From positions 33,283,503 to 33,347,502 of the forward strand of contig OZ024726.1 in the NCBI GenBank assembly GCA_964016875.1: a stretch of DNA of 64,000 nucleotides, given 5' to 3'. Origin of the DNA: Fallopia convolvulus (lineage: Eukaryota; Streptophyta; Magnoliopsida; Caryophyllales; Polygonaceae). How positions within the stretch are numbered: position 1 is the stretch's first letter; every line of letters begins with the position of its first letter. Below are positions 35,504-45,903 of the stretch, in pieces. The notes under the pieces are model-generated. The model was given only the letters and a program-made list of their open reading frames with translations, was not told the DNA's origin and did not search any database. The translations under genes were made by a program, and so were the position numbers.

Positions 35504-36446
35504 ATGGATCAGGAACTCACAAAGATTGGACATGGGAACAACAAACCTCCCAGACTCATCGCCGAACGCTTCGAAAATTGGCAGATCAAGATGAGAGACT
35601 GGATGAGGAGTCATGACTACTAAGCGTAGTGTGTCACAGAGCATGGAAACTTCAAGGTCAATGAAAATATTCAAAACGACCTGTCTAAATGGGGTCTAAC
35701 CGAGTGGTAATGCATGAAGGCTAACTACAAGGCCAAGATGTACCTCAAGAACGTGATGTGTGAGCAAGACATTGATAGAGTGGCTAGCTTGGAGACAACC
35801 AAAGAAATATGGGAAGCCATTCACCAAATGCACGTTGGAAGTTTCGATCTAGGGAAAGATCATCAAATGAATGCCAGAAGGGAGCTCTTCAACTTCAAAG
35901 TGACGATGGGTGAGTCGATTGATAGTTATCAATCGCGTTTTGAGTCCCTCTGCTCAAAGCTGGCAACCCTGGGTATCACCAAGCAAGAAATCTCAGACAA
36001 AATGAAGGTGCAACAACTGTTCAATGGGCTAACAACAGAGTGGGCAAATGAACGAACCATGTTTAAAGAAAATCCTGAGAATAGGAACTTGATGCTTCAC
36101 CAAGTGTTTGGTAGGCTCATTGGTCATGAGAAAAGAAAACAAGAAGATAAGCAACAAGAGATGGAAACGAGAGGGATAGCTCTCAAGCTGGAAAAGGTCC
36201 TCAAATCTGTTCAGGAACAGTGTGAAGAATCTGAGGAAGAGGAACTGGTACTCATCACAAAGGCACTCAGGAACTTCTACAAGAAAGGGAAGTTGAAAAG
36301 GAACTCCAACAGGGAAAGAAGGAACAGAGACAAAGACCTCGCCGATGACACCTGCTACAAATGCTACAAGAACGGACACTTCGCCAAAAATTGTCCTCAA
36401 GGAACTAAAGAGCGAAGACTCGACAAAGGGAAAAGCCACACGTAGC
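35504..36446 (+). pseudogene. gag of the copia element
   Basis: It starts at ATG 35,504 (MDQELTKIGHGNNKPPRL) and shows KMRDWMRSHDY, then AKMYLKNVMCEQDIDRVASL, EIWEAIHQMHVG, DSYQSRFESLCSKLATLG and a perfect CCHC zinc knuckle (CYKCYKNGHFAKNC), as in copia gag of the SIRE/Maximus type. Stops lie in the first 80 codons, while 243 codons from 35,714 to 36,442 remain open. It packages element RNA in the cytoplasmic particle. Confidence 0.85.
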
Positions 36447-37427
36447 AACCTGGAGTGACTCTGATGATGAGGAACCTAAAGCCTGGTCAACCCTAGAAAC
36501 TGGCGTTATGGCCACAGGGGAAACCACTTGGGAACAACTTGGTGAGGTAAATCTTGAAACCCTGCTCAGTTCTCTTTCTCAATATGAAAAACCTGAGTTG
36601 CTTAAATTATTGACCAAATTGCTAAAAGACAATATAATGATTCAAAGGAAGTTGGATAAAACTGAACATATCTTAGAAGAACAACTAGGAATGGAACCTT
36701 GTTCCCAATGTGTGAAGCTTGCAGTACTCAGTCGATGAGATCATCACCTTAAGAGATGAGCTCAATAGCATAGAAAGCGAAAAAGATGAGATTCTTAAGA
36801 AACTGAGTGAAAGTCAGAAGTGTCTACAGAGTCCCTTTCAACAGACCACCAAAGAGACCATTCCCCCAATCAAGTTTGTACCAACCCGATATGGCATAGG
36901 GTATGAAGAGGGAACATAAAAAAAACGGATCTTGTCTTCTCACGGAAAGGGAAAGAAATGAGTGTAGGGATCTTGAGCTTCAAAGCCAAAAGCTGAAAAA
37001 TGCTCAATTAGAATAGAGAATTCATGTCCTGGAAAGCGGGGAAGATGGGAACACAGAGTATTATACGGGGAACACTAGTCACAAAATGTACATCAAGATA
37101 GCCAAGGGAAATGGGTCTAGAGTCCACAATCAAGAAGCCATGGATAGAAATAGGATCTAGAGACCTCACCCAAAGTACTATCTTGGAGAATACTATAAAA
37201 CCTGCTGGGAGTGTGGAGCTTATGGGCAATACATTGAAAACTGCCCAAAAAGGCAAGCATATAGTTCTCACAACTCTTGGGAACAAGAGTTACAAAAACC
37301 GAATTTTTCAAAGAAAAAATCCAAACCGACCAAAACAGTGGAGAATCCCCAAGAACGGGAACTCTCCTAGAAACTCATCCTTGAATCCTAGGCACTCCAC
37401 ACAAGTCCATAATATCTAGTACTATGG
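36447..37427 (+). pseudogene. gag extension of the copia element, truncated
   Basis: Helical, charged segments (YEKPELLKLLTKLLKDN; DEIITLRDELNSIESEKDE) suggest a coiled coil. Then a second zinc-knuckle remnant CWECGAYGQYIENC (Q for H) appears near 37,200. Such long coiled-coil gag regions are known in SIRE/Maximus copia elements. The coding ends abruptly at about 37,428, where minus-strand Athila sequence begins, so protease, integrase and RT are absent. Confidence 0.65.
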
Positions 37428-38512
37428 ACCTGAAAATTCTAGAGAGTCTTCTGAATAGCCGCTAGATTTCTCCACAGAGTCAAATTTGGCGTTCACACTA
37501 TTGAATCCAGTATCCATGGAGGTGCGCAGCTCACCAACCTACTCTCTCTGGCTCTCCAACTCTCCATAGATATCATACATGGATGGTGGTTGTGGAGCAT
37601 ATGGATAAATAGGAGGGTCGGGGAACCTAAAGCCACCATAAAGAGGCGGATCAACTACATCACCTGAAGAACCCCCAAGCTCAAATCGTGGTGCAAAGCC
37701 CATATTACCACCAACATTCTCTTCTTCCTCATCTTCATCTTCTTGACTCCCTTACTCATTTTGCCTCTTTTTCTTAGACTGGATGGTAGGTTCGTACATA
37801 CCATGGCTTTCCTTATGGTCACCATCTCGTGCAGGAAATCTCTAGTTCCCCACATTGTTAATATTGCAGCGGGATCGACAAGGGAGAAACAATTTTAGTA
37901 CTCAAGTGAGCAGGGTAGTAATAGTAGCGATCCCAAATTTTCTTGATAAAATTCATATTAGTAAAGAGGGGAAAGCTAATGGGAGCCGAGTGAGGTAGAT
38001 GGGGCAAACCATGAAGCGGGGCCTTAACACACTTAGCTATGTGGGTGATGAGTGATCCAATGACAATCTTCCCGCTCCCTCTATGACCAACACACTGAAG
38101 GTGGATGAGCATAAACCCTGTTGAGTTTAGAGGTTTTCTATAAAGAGCGCTCCAGAGAAAAACAAGATCCTTGATTGAGAAACCATTCTCACCATCTCCT
38201 CTACCAAAGATAGTATGCCCCATGAATTTCTACATGACATGGATACTGGGGTTACAAATTGAAGTAGCTTTGGTTGAAGCGGGCATATAGCGGTCAAGAT
38301 CACTCGTGATCTCGTAAAAGAAGCTAGCGGCTTGAAATCCAGATGCACCATTTTCATGGCTAGGCGCATCCCCCTTGGGGAAACCAAACATCTTGTTGAC
38401 ATCAACAAAGGAGAACTTATAATGACAGTCCCTCAATTGGAAGGTGACGATGCCGTATCCAGGGCCAGGTGTTGCCTTAGTCTCTATAGTGCTCAAGAAC
38501 TCTAGCCCATCA
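37428..38512 (-). pseudogene. ATHILA ORF-like protein of a second Athila element
   Basis: The minus strand reads GIVTFQLRDCHYKFSFVDVN with KMFGFPKGD, then a stop, then MGHTIFGRGDGENGFSIKDL, VFLWSALYRKPLN, FMLIHLQCVGHRGSGKI and IGSLITHIAKCV, typical conserved blocks of the ATHILA ORF family. It ends with an acidic and proline-rich tail (PPIYPYAPQPPSMYDIYG). The family matches the E1 ORF at 13.5-16.3 kb but is clearly diverged. The element's 3' LTR is missing because copia sequence adjoins at 37,428. Confidence 0.7.
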
Positions 38513-39430
38513 ATTAACTAAACTTGAACAAACATGCACATAATAGCCAAAAATTCCCAAATTGCTTAATAAAATCAAAACCTTAGATCTACCAATTAAG
38601 GGAAAAATGAAGGGAAATTCTACCAAATCAACACTAGATGGGCGTGGTGGTTGCAGCAGGGCGGCGCGGTGGTGCGGGCGGCTGGAGTGGACGCCGGAAC
38701 AAGCGCAGCTAGACCGTGCACTGGTGTTTGGGGTCGCGTGAGGGTGCTTCGCTCGTGCTGTTGCGCCCTTGCAGAGCAAGCCGAGGCGGTCGAGCTTAGT
38801 GACACGCAGGTGGCCGGAGATGATGATGGCGGCTGGCGTGGTGCTGCTGTTTATAGAGGTCCGGTGGAGGCAGTGAAAGAATGATGGAGTCGGGTTTTGG
38901 GGAAGGAAAGAGAAGAAGAAAGGGTAGAGAAAGAACAAAAAGGACCGTCTCAATTTTTTTTTCTGATTTTTAAATTTTTAAAATTTTTTTTATATATAGG
39001 GGTTCAGGTCGGGTAACTACCAGGCCTTGTACCCGGCCGGGTAAAAGTCTGTGGAAACTTATCCGACCGAGTAACCGATCGGGTTCTCGGTCGGGTTTCC
39101 TCCTTTCTACTACCCGACCTTATACCCGGTCGGGTTTAAGATTGGGTTCTCCGCTTTTGACTACCTGGTCGAGTACCCGGTCAGGTACTCGGTCGGGTAA
39201 TTCTTTGCTTAAACTCATCCGATTTCTCACCCAATTAGCTTCAAAGCCGGGTATCCTAACTAATGCTAATCAACACCATAAATAAAAACTAATAAAGGAT
39301 ACATTAAGCTTGGGTTGCCTCCCAAGAAGCGCTTGTTTAAGGTCGTTAGCTTGACCGTTCTTCTTAAATCAAGTGCTCAGATTAAGAAGATAAGAAGCAG
39401 ATATCTTCTCAATCGGATTTCCCGCATTGT
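38513..39430 (-). other. Spacer of the second Athila element with GGTCGGGTA repeats
   Basis: No protein is supported; the GC-rich 38,640-38,880 part is open on both strands without similarity. From 39,000 to 39,230 the word GGTCGGGTA or its near-palindrome ACCCGGTCGGGT recurs about ten times (for instance TACCCGGTCGGGTTTAAG). The word GGTTGCCTCC at 39,316 and its setting recall the same position in E1 (17,606). Confidence 0.55.
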
Positions 39431-40085
39431 ACTTCTTTAAACGGTGCCCATTCACTTTGAATTCTCTTCACTCCATATATCAATCGCTCCATGAGGATAC
39501 ACTTTTTGGACTTGGAAAGGGCCACTCCATCTAGATTTTATCTTTCCCGGGAGGAGCCTCAGCCTTGAATTGAATAGGAAAACAAGATCACCTTTTTTGA
39601 ATTCTCTTGGGATGATATGTTTGTCATGCCATCTCTTCGTTCTTTCTTTATAGATTCTGGCATTTTTATAGGTATCTAACCTCAATTCCTCAAACTCTTG
39701 TAATTGAAGCATTATCTTCTCACCAGCTTCTTTCATGTCATAATTGAACAGTTTGATTGCCCAATATGCTTTATGCTCAAGTTGCACTGGTATATGGCAA
39801 GACTTCCCATATATCAATCGGAATGGTGTAGTGCAACGGGAGTCTTAAATGATGTCCTGTAAGCCCAAAGAGCATCATCTAGCTTCATTGCCCAATCCTT
39901 TCAAGATCGGGATACAGTTTTCTCCAATATCACCTTTATCTCTCGGTTGGAGACCTCTACTTTTCCACTCGTTTGTGGGTGATAGGGGGTGGCAATCTTG
40001 TGCGTGACTCCATACTTGCTCAACAAATTTCCAAACTTCTTATCAATGAAATGAGATCCACCATCACTGATTACAATAATCAAGC
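39431..40085 (-). pseudogene. Integrase of the second Athila element
   Basis: The minus strand of 40,080-39,901 gives VISDGGSHFIDKKFGNLLSK followed by YGVTHKIATPYHPQTSGKVE and VSNREIKVILEKTV, the integrase core around its second catalytic aspartate and the glutamate region. A short break follows. Then MIYGKSCHIPVQLEHKAYWA, EFEELRLDTYKNARIYKER, WHDKHI and KKGDLVFLFNSRLRLLPGK with SRWSGPF form the C-terminal domain. The integrase inserts the cDNA. Its N-terminal zinc finger and first aspartate are lost. Confidence 0.85.
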
Positions 40086-40839
40086 AATAAAGAATGCACA
40101 TAAGCAATTAATAGTGTCTCATGGATTGAACTCTTTCCTAAGTAAAATTACACATTATATAGCCTTGTGAATCTAGGTGTCATAATAGATTAATGTACCA
40201 TACCATTTTGAGACCATGGAGATAAAATTACATACACTCTACTCTATATAATCACAAGTAGTCTTTTGACCTTATTAACGACTTAGGTCTATATCTCTTT
40301 ACAAGAGCGTAGTGGTCAAAATCCATAAACTAACCTTAGAGCATCCTACTCTACTCTTCAATAGGTGAGCATTTATTTCATTCCCTTGCATTGACACTTT
40401 TTCAAAGCACTTGTTAAGAAGATATCTTTGCGTCTTCAACCTTGTTTTCATTCAAGATAATACCTCTTACATGGACACATATCTATCACCTTTTAGGGAC
40501 ACATATGTATCACATTTTAGGGACACATATGTATCGCCTTTTAGGGACACATACAACATTTGTACGATCTTTTCCATCATGTAGACTTTCCTCATTGAAC
40601 TCTAGTTGTTGTGTCTTACCATGGGAGAGTTGGGCGTCCTACCCTCCAGAGACAATATGGATTTCATAACGTCCCTATTACCCAACTTGATGATCAAGTC
40701 GAGCCCTAGACAATCCTGATGCCAAACAATCGACTCGCTCTTTTTTGAGACCAGAAAATCTCAACCAACATCAAACCCTAGGATGATTAGTTCCATATCG
40801 CATTAACCATGCATAAGTATACAATGATTTTCCCATAGT
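40086..40839 (-). mobile_element. 3' noncoding/LTR part of a copia fragment, with 24-bp tandem repeat
   Basis: This lies downstream (minus strand) of the copia RNase H at 40,840-41,260. A unit of 24 bases (GGACACATATGTATCACCTTTTAG with variants) is repeated at 40,473-40,496, 40,497-40,520 and 40,521-40,544 plus a partial fourth. No gene. Confidence 0.5.
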
Positions 40840-41260
40840 GAATATGCACCATCACAATGGATCGATATTTGGAGGCATCGATTTTTCACCTAAAAGGGAA
40901 TTTCGTAAGCCAAAAATATCAACCAATATTCCCTTTACAACCGAAGCCAAGGCCATGAATTTTGACTTCATGTTAGACACACTAATGCAAGTTTGCTTCT
41001 TGGATGACAGAGAAATCATACCTCCTCCAAGAAGGAACAACCAAAAAATTATAGAGGAATTATCCTCTATGTTGGTAATCCAACTTGCATCGGTATACCC
41101 CTCAACTGTAGAGAGTTGTCCACAATAGGTCAAACCTTGATATCTGATTCCTTTTATATAGTTCAGTACACCTAGTGCTTGTTATGCCATATATAAGACA
41201 TCCTATGACACGCGAGTACCTAAGTTGAGACATTGTCTTCTCATGCAAGAGAATTTCCAA
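40840..41260 (-). pseudogene. RT end and RNase H of a copia element
   Basis: The minus strand shows LNYIKGIRYQGLTYCGQLST, then VEGYTDASWITNIEDNSS, FLLGGGMISLSSKKQTCIS and MKSKFMALASVVKGILVDI. This is the copia RNase H with its first catalytic aspartate (YTDASW) and the SKKQ block. It is a fragment; the upstream RT palm is gone. Confidence 0.8.
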
Positions 41261-41287
41261 TGAGACTACTAACAAGCCGAAAATCGT

Positions 41288-42309
41288 TGATGCCTAATCA
41301 AAGATAATTCCCTAGTTACTTAACTAGTATAGTCAATAAGTTGGGGTCGTAGACAATGGAAACTTGTTTTCCAAGTTAGTACTTTTGTCAACTCAGAACA
41401 GTAACAAGGTTTTTTGGATTGTAATTCTACAAGAGGAAATCAACATAAGAGAAATTGATGACTAACCCCCTCATGGTATTTCTGCAACAAGTTGGCCAAA
41501 CAAGTTGTATTAATCTCAAAATGTTGGCCAAACCAGAGGAAATCAACACATTCAATTATAAATCAAGCACACGAGAAATTGAAATAACTAAGGAATAAAC
41601 TTGAAAGAGGAATCTCACAACTTACTTGAATTGAAAGCTTCAACTAGAATGAAATTTAGGTTTTTAGTTCATCGTGGAAATCTCCCTTAAAACAAGGGAA
41701 AAGAGAGAATAGAAAAACAAAAGGTAGAATCTGAAAAACTAAAACTAACAAGAGTCTTACAAACTACTAAAGATAGACTCAAAACATCCTCGGTGCGCGT
41801 GCGCTGGCAAATATGCGGCCGCGGATCGAAAATCACGGTTGCGGTTTTGACTTCTTGACCATCCGAGGCGGTGTGAAACCGCAATCGCCGCCGAGTAATC
41901 CGAGGTCGCAGCCTTCAATCTGGTGCTTCTCAATATGGAATTCATGGTCACAGTTTTGACTTCTCGGTGCGCGTGCGCTGGCAAATCTGCAGTCGCGAAT
42001 CGAAAACCGCGATTGTGATTTGACTTCTTGACCATCCGAGGCAGTGTGAAATCGCAATCGCCGCCGAGTAATCCGTGGTCGCAACCTTCAATCTGGTGCC
42101 TCTCAATATGGAATCCGCGGTCACAATTTTGGGACTTCCGGTCACGGTTTTTAAGCAGAATGTAGAATCTTCAAACTGCAACTCTAAACAAGAACATGAA
42201 CTTCAGACTTCAACACCTGATTCTTCAATAAACAACTTTAAAAAGACCTAAAATAAAATATAATAGTACTAAAATGTCCTAGTTATGCTATACAGACTAC
42301 AACATATCA
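41288..42309 (-). mobile_element. 3' LTR of element G, minus orientation
   Basis: + coordinates run from TGATGCCTAATC to CAACATATCA, so the minus strand starts TGATATG and ends GGCATCA. Next to it, TTCCTCCATACTT at 42,312-42,324 is the complement of a polypurine tract. A 174-base GC-rich segment is tandemly duplicated (41,791-41,964 and 41,965-42,138) and holds GCGGCCGCGG and CACGGTTGCGG words. The 3' noncoding neighbour (CTTGCTCGTCCTCGAGTAAG) resembles the same position in E1. Confidence 0.65.
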
Positions 42310-43521
42310 AAATTCCTCCATACTTAGACCTTGCTCGTCCTCGAGTAAGCTCAAAATAAAACTTAACGAGCAATACAACAAAGGTCTACAGATAATAGTA
42401 GGGGAAGATGATCTAAAACTAAATATCACTTAAAATAAGCTCACAACACGAACCCAAGTAAAGAGTGAAAGTGCATACAATAAGCCCTAGCAGAATTTAT
42501 CACTCATAACATGAATACATCAAAGATCAAAGTGAAAAACCCATAAACAATGTAACGCCAACCCTAAAGCAAGAATGAATCCTAGACACTCTCTTTTTCC
42601 ACTCATTTTTGCTTAGGCGTCCTTTCGGGTTTTCAACTAACCACTCATTTCATTTTTCTATAGATGTGCTTACCAGACTCACTTTCACTCTTTTTAGCCT
42701 TTTATTACCCCAGCCGAATGCTGGTCCAAGCCCTTGATTTTTACCACTCATTTCATTTAATGCCTCTTTTTTTGTTTTTTTTAAAGAAATAACTGAATCC
42801 AAAAGCAATTGTACATATATAACAACAGTGAGTACTCCCTCCCCCATACTAAAAATTTTCACTTTTCCATCAAACAATTGCTTTTGGATTTAGTTATTTC
42901 TTTTCAAGCAATCACAAATGCTAAGCACACAAAGATATTTTTGGATTCAGTGATTTTTACCACTCATTTAATGTGCATGTGCTTAGCATTTGTGATTGCT
43001 TGATCAAGTGAATTTGCTTAGCATTTTGAAAAGAAATAATTGAATCCAAAAGCAATTGTACATATATAGCGGCAGTGTTCTCTTTTCACCTAGCAAACTG
43101 AGACCATTTCATGCACATGCACCAAATCATGCTTACAAATTTGCATGTGCATGAAATGGTCATGGTTTGCTAGGCGAAAAGGGGTCGGTTTTCAACCAAC
43201 AATACAATTCAATGAACACAAAAGATCACAAATGAAGAGGTGCTTTATCTTAAATGAAGTTTGGTCAACTTTCAATTCTAAAACCCTTGGAGAATGACAA
43301 CCTTTGGGATGTCATCTTCAAGATTTGGACGCTATCAATGGACACAGAATAAGACAACAATTTAGCCAAGATCCATACACAACAAGTTACACAAACCCTA
43401 CACAATCAAGGCAATAAGAAGTCGACACAAGGCAAAGTGGTGGTAGAAAAGCACTTGCAACCCAAATAAAAACTAAATCTAAGACAAGATTTAGATGGTA
43501 AACCTCAGATGGCTCTAATAC
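42310..43521 (-). repeat. Internal 3' part of element G with inverted-repeat cluster
   Basis: Noncoding. Several inverted repeats: 42,786-42,812 with 42,874-42,900 (27 bases, one mismatch); 42,906-42,928 with 42,979-43,001 (perfect, 23 bases); and 43,084-43,123 with 43,142-43,181 (about 40 bases, few mismatches). A third copy of the AAATAATTGAATCCAAAAGC word lies at 43,035. GGCTCTAATACAA at 43,511-43,523 is the complement of a degenerate initiator-Met primer site, hinting at a minus-strand element whose LTR would lie to the right. Confidence 0.55.
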
Positions 43522-44992
43522 AACATGATATGGATTGTTGATGGTGGAACGGTTCAAGGCAATGAGAACTTGGAAAGGAATGGCGTTCTCGACTTGATTT
43601 TGAGATGCGTCTGGCGATGAGTACAAGATGGAGTTTTTGAACTTGGAGACGTGAGAAGATAGGTGGGACGTGGATGTGCAAGAATGGATATGATTGACTT
43701 ACAAATCGAGCACAAACTAAGGAATTTGGGTTTGGATATAACTCACCAAATCGATTTCCTAAAGAAACAAGCAAACAAGGCCTTGAGTTCTATAACCAAG
43801 CCAACCATGATTGATTGACCAAAGTGTTTTGCAAGAAACGAAAATAGCAAAGCAAAAACAAGACAACTGTTTATTCTTCCAAATTCAATCTAACAAGCAA
43901 GGAGCCCTAGAGACCTTTTATGTAGGAAACAACTGAGCCACGCACCACGAAGAGGCTCCACCCTTGTCTAACACTTTGGCTTGGCGATCCTTGACCTAAA
44001 AGACCCTCCTTGAGCTGTTCTTGCAAGGCACACATGCGGGACCGAGTGATACGCCCCTAATATGGCCAAATGTCTTGGACCTTAGCTTGAGTACCTACGA
44101 CGACAACATCCAAATGGCTCACCCGGTGCTCAAGTGGCCCAACACTCCTTTTCTCGACATTCTTGGCGTGTATGGCCCTTTGTTGATGAGTTGAGGCTTC
44201 TCCAAAAATATAGCCCAAGGAAACTTGAGAAGTGCTCAGTGGTCTCTTCGTTGCATTGCTTACATCGGACGCGCCCCTAGCGCCCTCTTCGACCTCAACC
44301 AACAAGTTGAATGGATAAACTTCTACCTCTCTTGGAGGATTTTAAATTAAGAGTTTATTAATCTGATAGTTCCTTAGTTTACAAAGTACAGATTCAAACT
44401 TATTAATTTCTATGAATCACCAAATCCTATAAATACTAACGAATCATGCTACTAAAATCCTAAGCGCGCTCACTCAAACGATTAAACACAGAATTCAAAC
44501 CCTACTTCCTGATGTAGTTCCCTTTAGCATCGGAAATGTCTTCCTCGTTGTCGTTGAGATCGAACACTCAAGTCCGAGTTCCTCTGGTTCTTCTTATTCC
44601 TTGGAATGGTACTTGTTCTAGATCACTCTCAATGCTCTCGTTGCTCTCATGCGTCTCTACTATTGATCCGTTGAGTGATCTAAATGACCTAGCTCCATCG
44701 CATTCTATTTATTGAGAGGCATTGAGCAAAAGACGCTCTATCCTTTTTTTCTTGGGGTGCAAGACTTGGTTCGTAATGACCAACATACCCTAATTGGGTG
44801 ATTCTTTTTCTCTTGAACGCTTACGCCCTTTTTCCCTTGCTACCCAAGACAGTTTCACAAAGACTATTTTGCCCTTCTTCATTTGCCACGTAATACAGAC
44901 TTGTACATGAGCGGTTCCATTGTTTTTCACATTGTTTCCCTTGTAGTTCTTATAACTCTTTTGTTTCCTTGAAATACTTAGATAAACATTTA
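43522..44992. other. LTR-like sequence of uncertain identity
   Basis: It lies just beyond a primer-site-like sequence in minus orientation, so 43,527 onward may be a 5' LTR, but I could not find a partner copy or its other end. Short minus-strand frames (43,505-43,774; 44,057-44,305) have no recognisable motif. 44,341-44,992 is AT-rich and unassigned. Confidence 0.35.
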
Positions 44993-45285
44993 CCCCTCGT
45001 TTGGTATAAAATTGAGGAGAGGAAAAAAAAATTTATATGTAAAATAGTAGTGATCCTCTCTTTTTTGCAAGAAAAATGAGGGAAGAGGGAGAATGATTAG
45101 AGGAGAATAGGTGATATGGTTATCTCATATTAGAGGGGTTAGGAGAATTATCTTTATGTTTTACATAAAAAATGAAAAAGAGGGTAATGGTTATCATTCT
45201 GATCAATGAAACGTAAGCTAAAACTTATCTAAATACTTGCTCTTAATCATGTCCTTTTCTTACTAATTAAATACCAAACGAGCTC
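44993..45285. mobile_element. Tourist-like (PIF/Harbinger) MITE
   Basis: CTCGTTTGGTAT at the left and its exact complement ATACCAAACGAG at the right form terminal inverted repeats. TTA occurs directly outside both ends (44,990-44,992 and 45,286-45,288), the target size of Harbinger MITEs. It is 293 bases, non-coding. Confidence 0.65.
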
Positions 45286-45322
45286 TTAATTCTTAACAGT
45301 ATATGTTAACATCAAAACTTAT

Positions 45323-45881
45323 TGTGAGCGGGTAAAATAAACATAGATACCATAATTATTTTCGTTATCTCCATAAAGGTATTTCTTAAATTATTGGGTA
45401 TTTATTATTATTTTTATCTATTTTCCTATTATATTAAATATGGTGGTTATGCAACTTAATGAGAGATTTTATCCTTCAAATAGGATAGAATTAAAATTGG
45501 AGAAGGGGGGAATATTCCTAGCCCTAGGATATGTATAATGTCGCCCCCCTAATCTCCTTCTTCCATTATAAATACACCCTTTCGCCGTGTAGGGAAGGCC
45601 ACATGTTTCATATCGGCGCATATTGAGAACTTGAACAGGCTAATATTCGGTTAGCTCGACTGTTCAGGAATATCCATACTCGCTAGATTTCTTGCTTTCT
45701 TGTTGTACCTCGACGTTCAATTTGGCAGACTGCTTGACTTAGGCATCGGAGGTGGATTAGGGAGTCCTCGCCCCATGTGTCCATTGTTTTGCAGGTTACA
45801 GGTTGGAAGAATCAGTTTGGAGTGGAAGAGGAAACGAGCATTCAATTAGTGTATTAAAGGTGGAATTTTTGTGCACTAACA
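45323..45881 (+). mobile_element. 5' LTR of element E
   Basis: TGTGAGCGGG... to ...GCACTAACA, 559 bases, closely matching 50,261-50,849. Preceded by CTTAT (45,318-45,322), identical to the five bases after the other LTR (50,850-50,854), a perfect target duplication. TATAAATA at about 45,566 is a likely promoter TATA. Confidence 0.92.
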
Positions 45882-45883
45882 AT

Positions 45884-45903
45884 TGGTGGCAGTTTGTGGG
45901 AAC
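45884..45903 (+). other. Primer binding site of element E
   Basis: TGGTGGCAGTTTGTGGGAAC starts two bases after the LTR, the position and TGG start of a tRNA-primed site. I cannot name the tRNA with confidence. Confidence 0.55.

Noticed and set aside
38620..38953. GC-rich overlapping ORFs on both strands (up to 147 codons)
   Set aside because: No recognisable domain, low-complexity alanine/arginine composition and location in the spacer of an Athila fragment.
43522..44340. LTR partner of element G
   Set aside because: Compared by eye with 41,288-42,309 and no homology was found, so it is left as unassigned.
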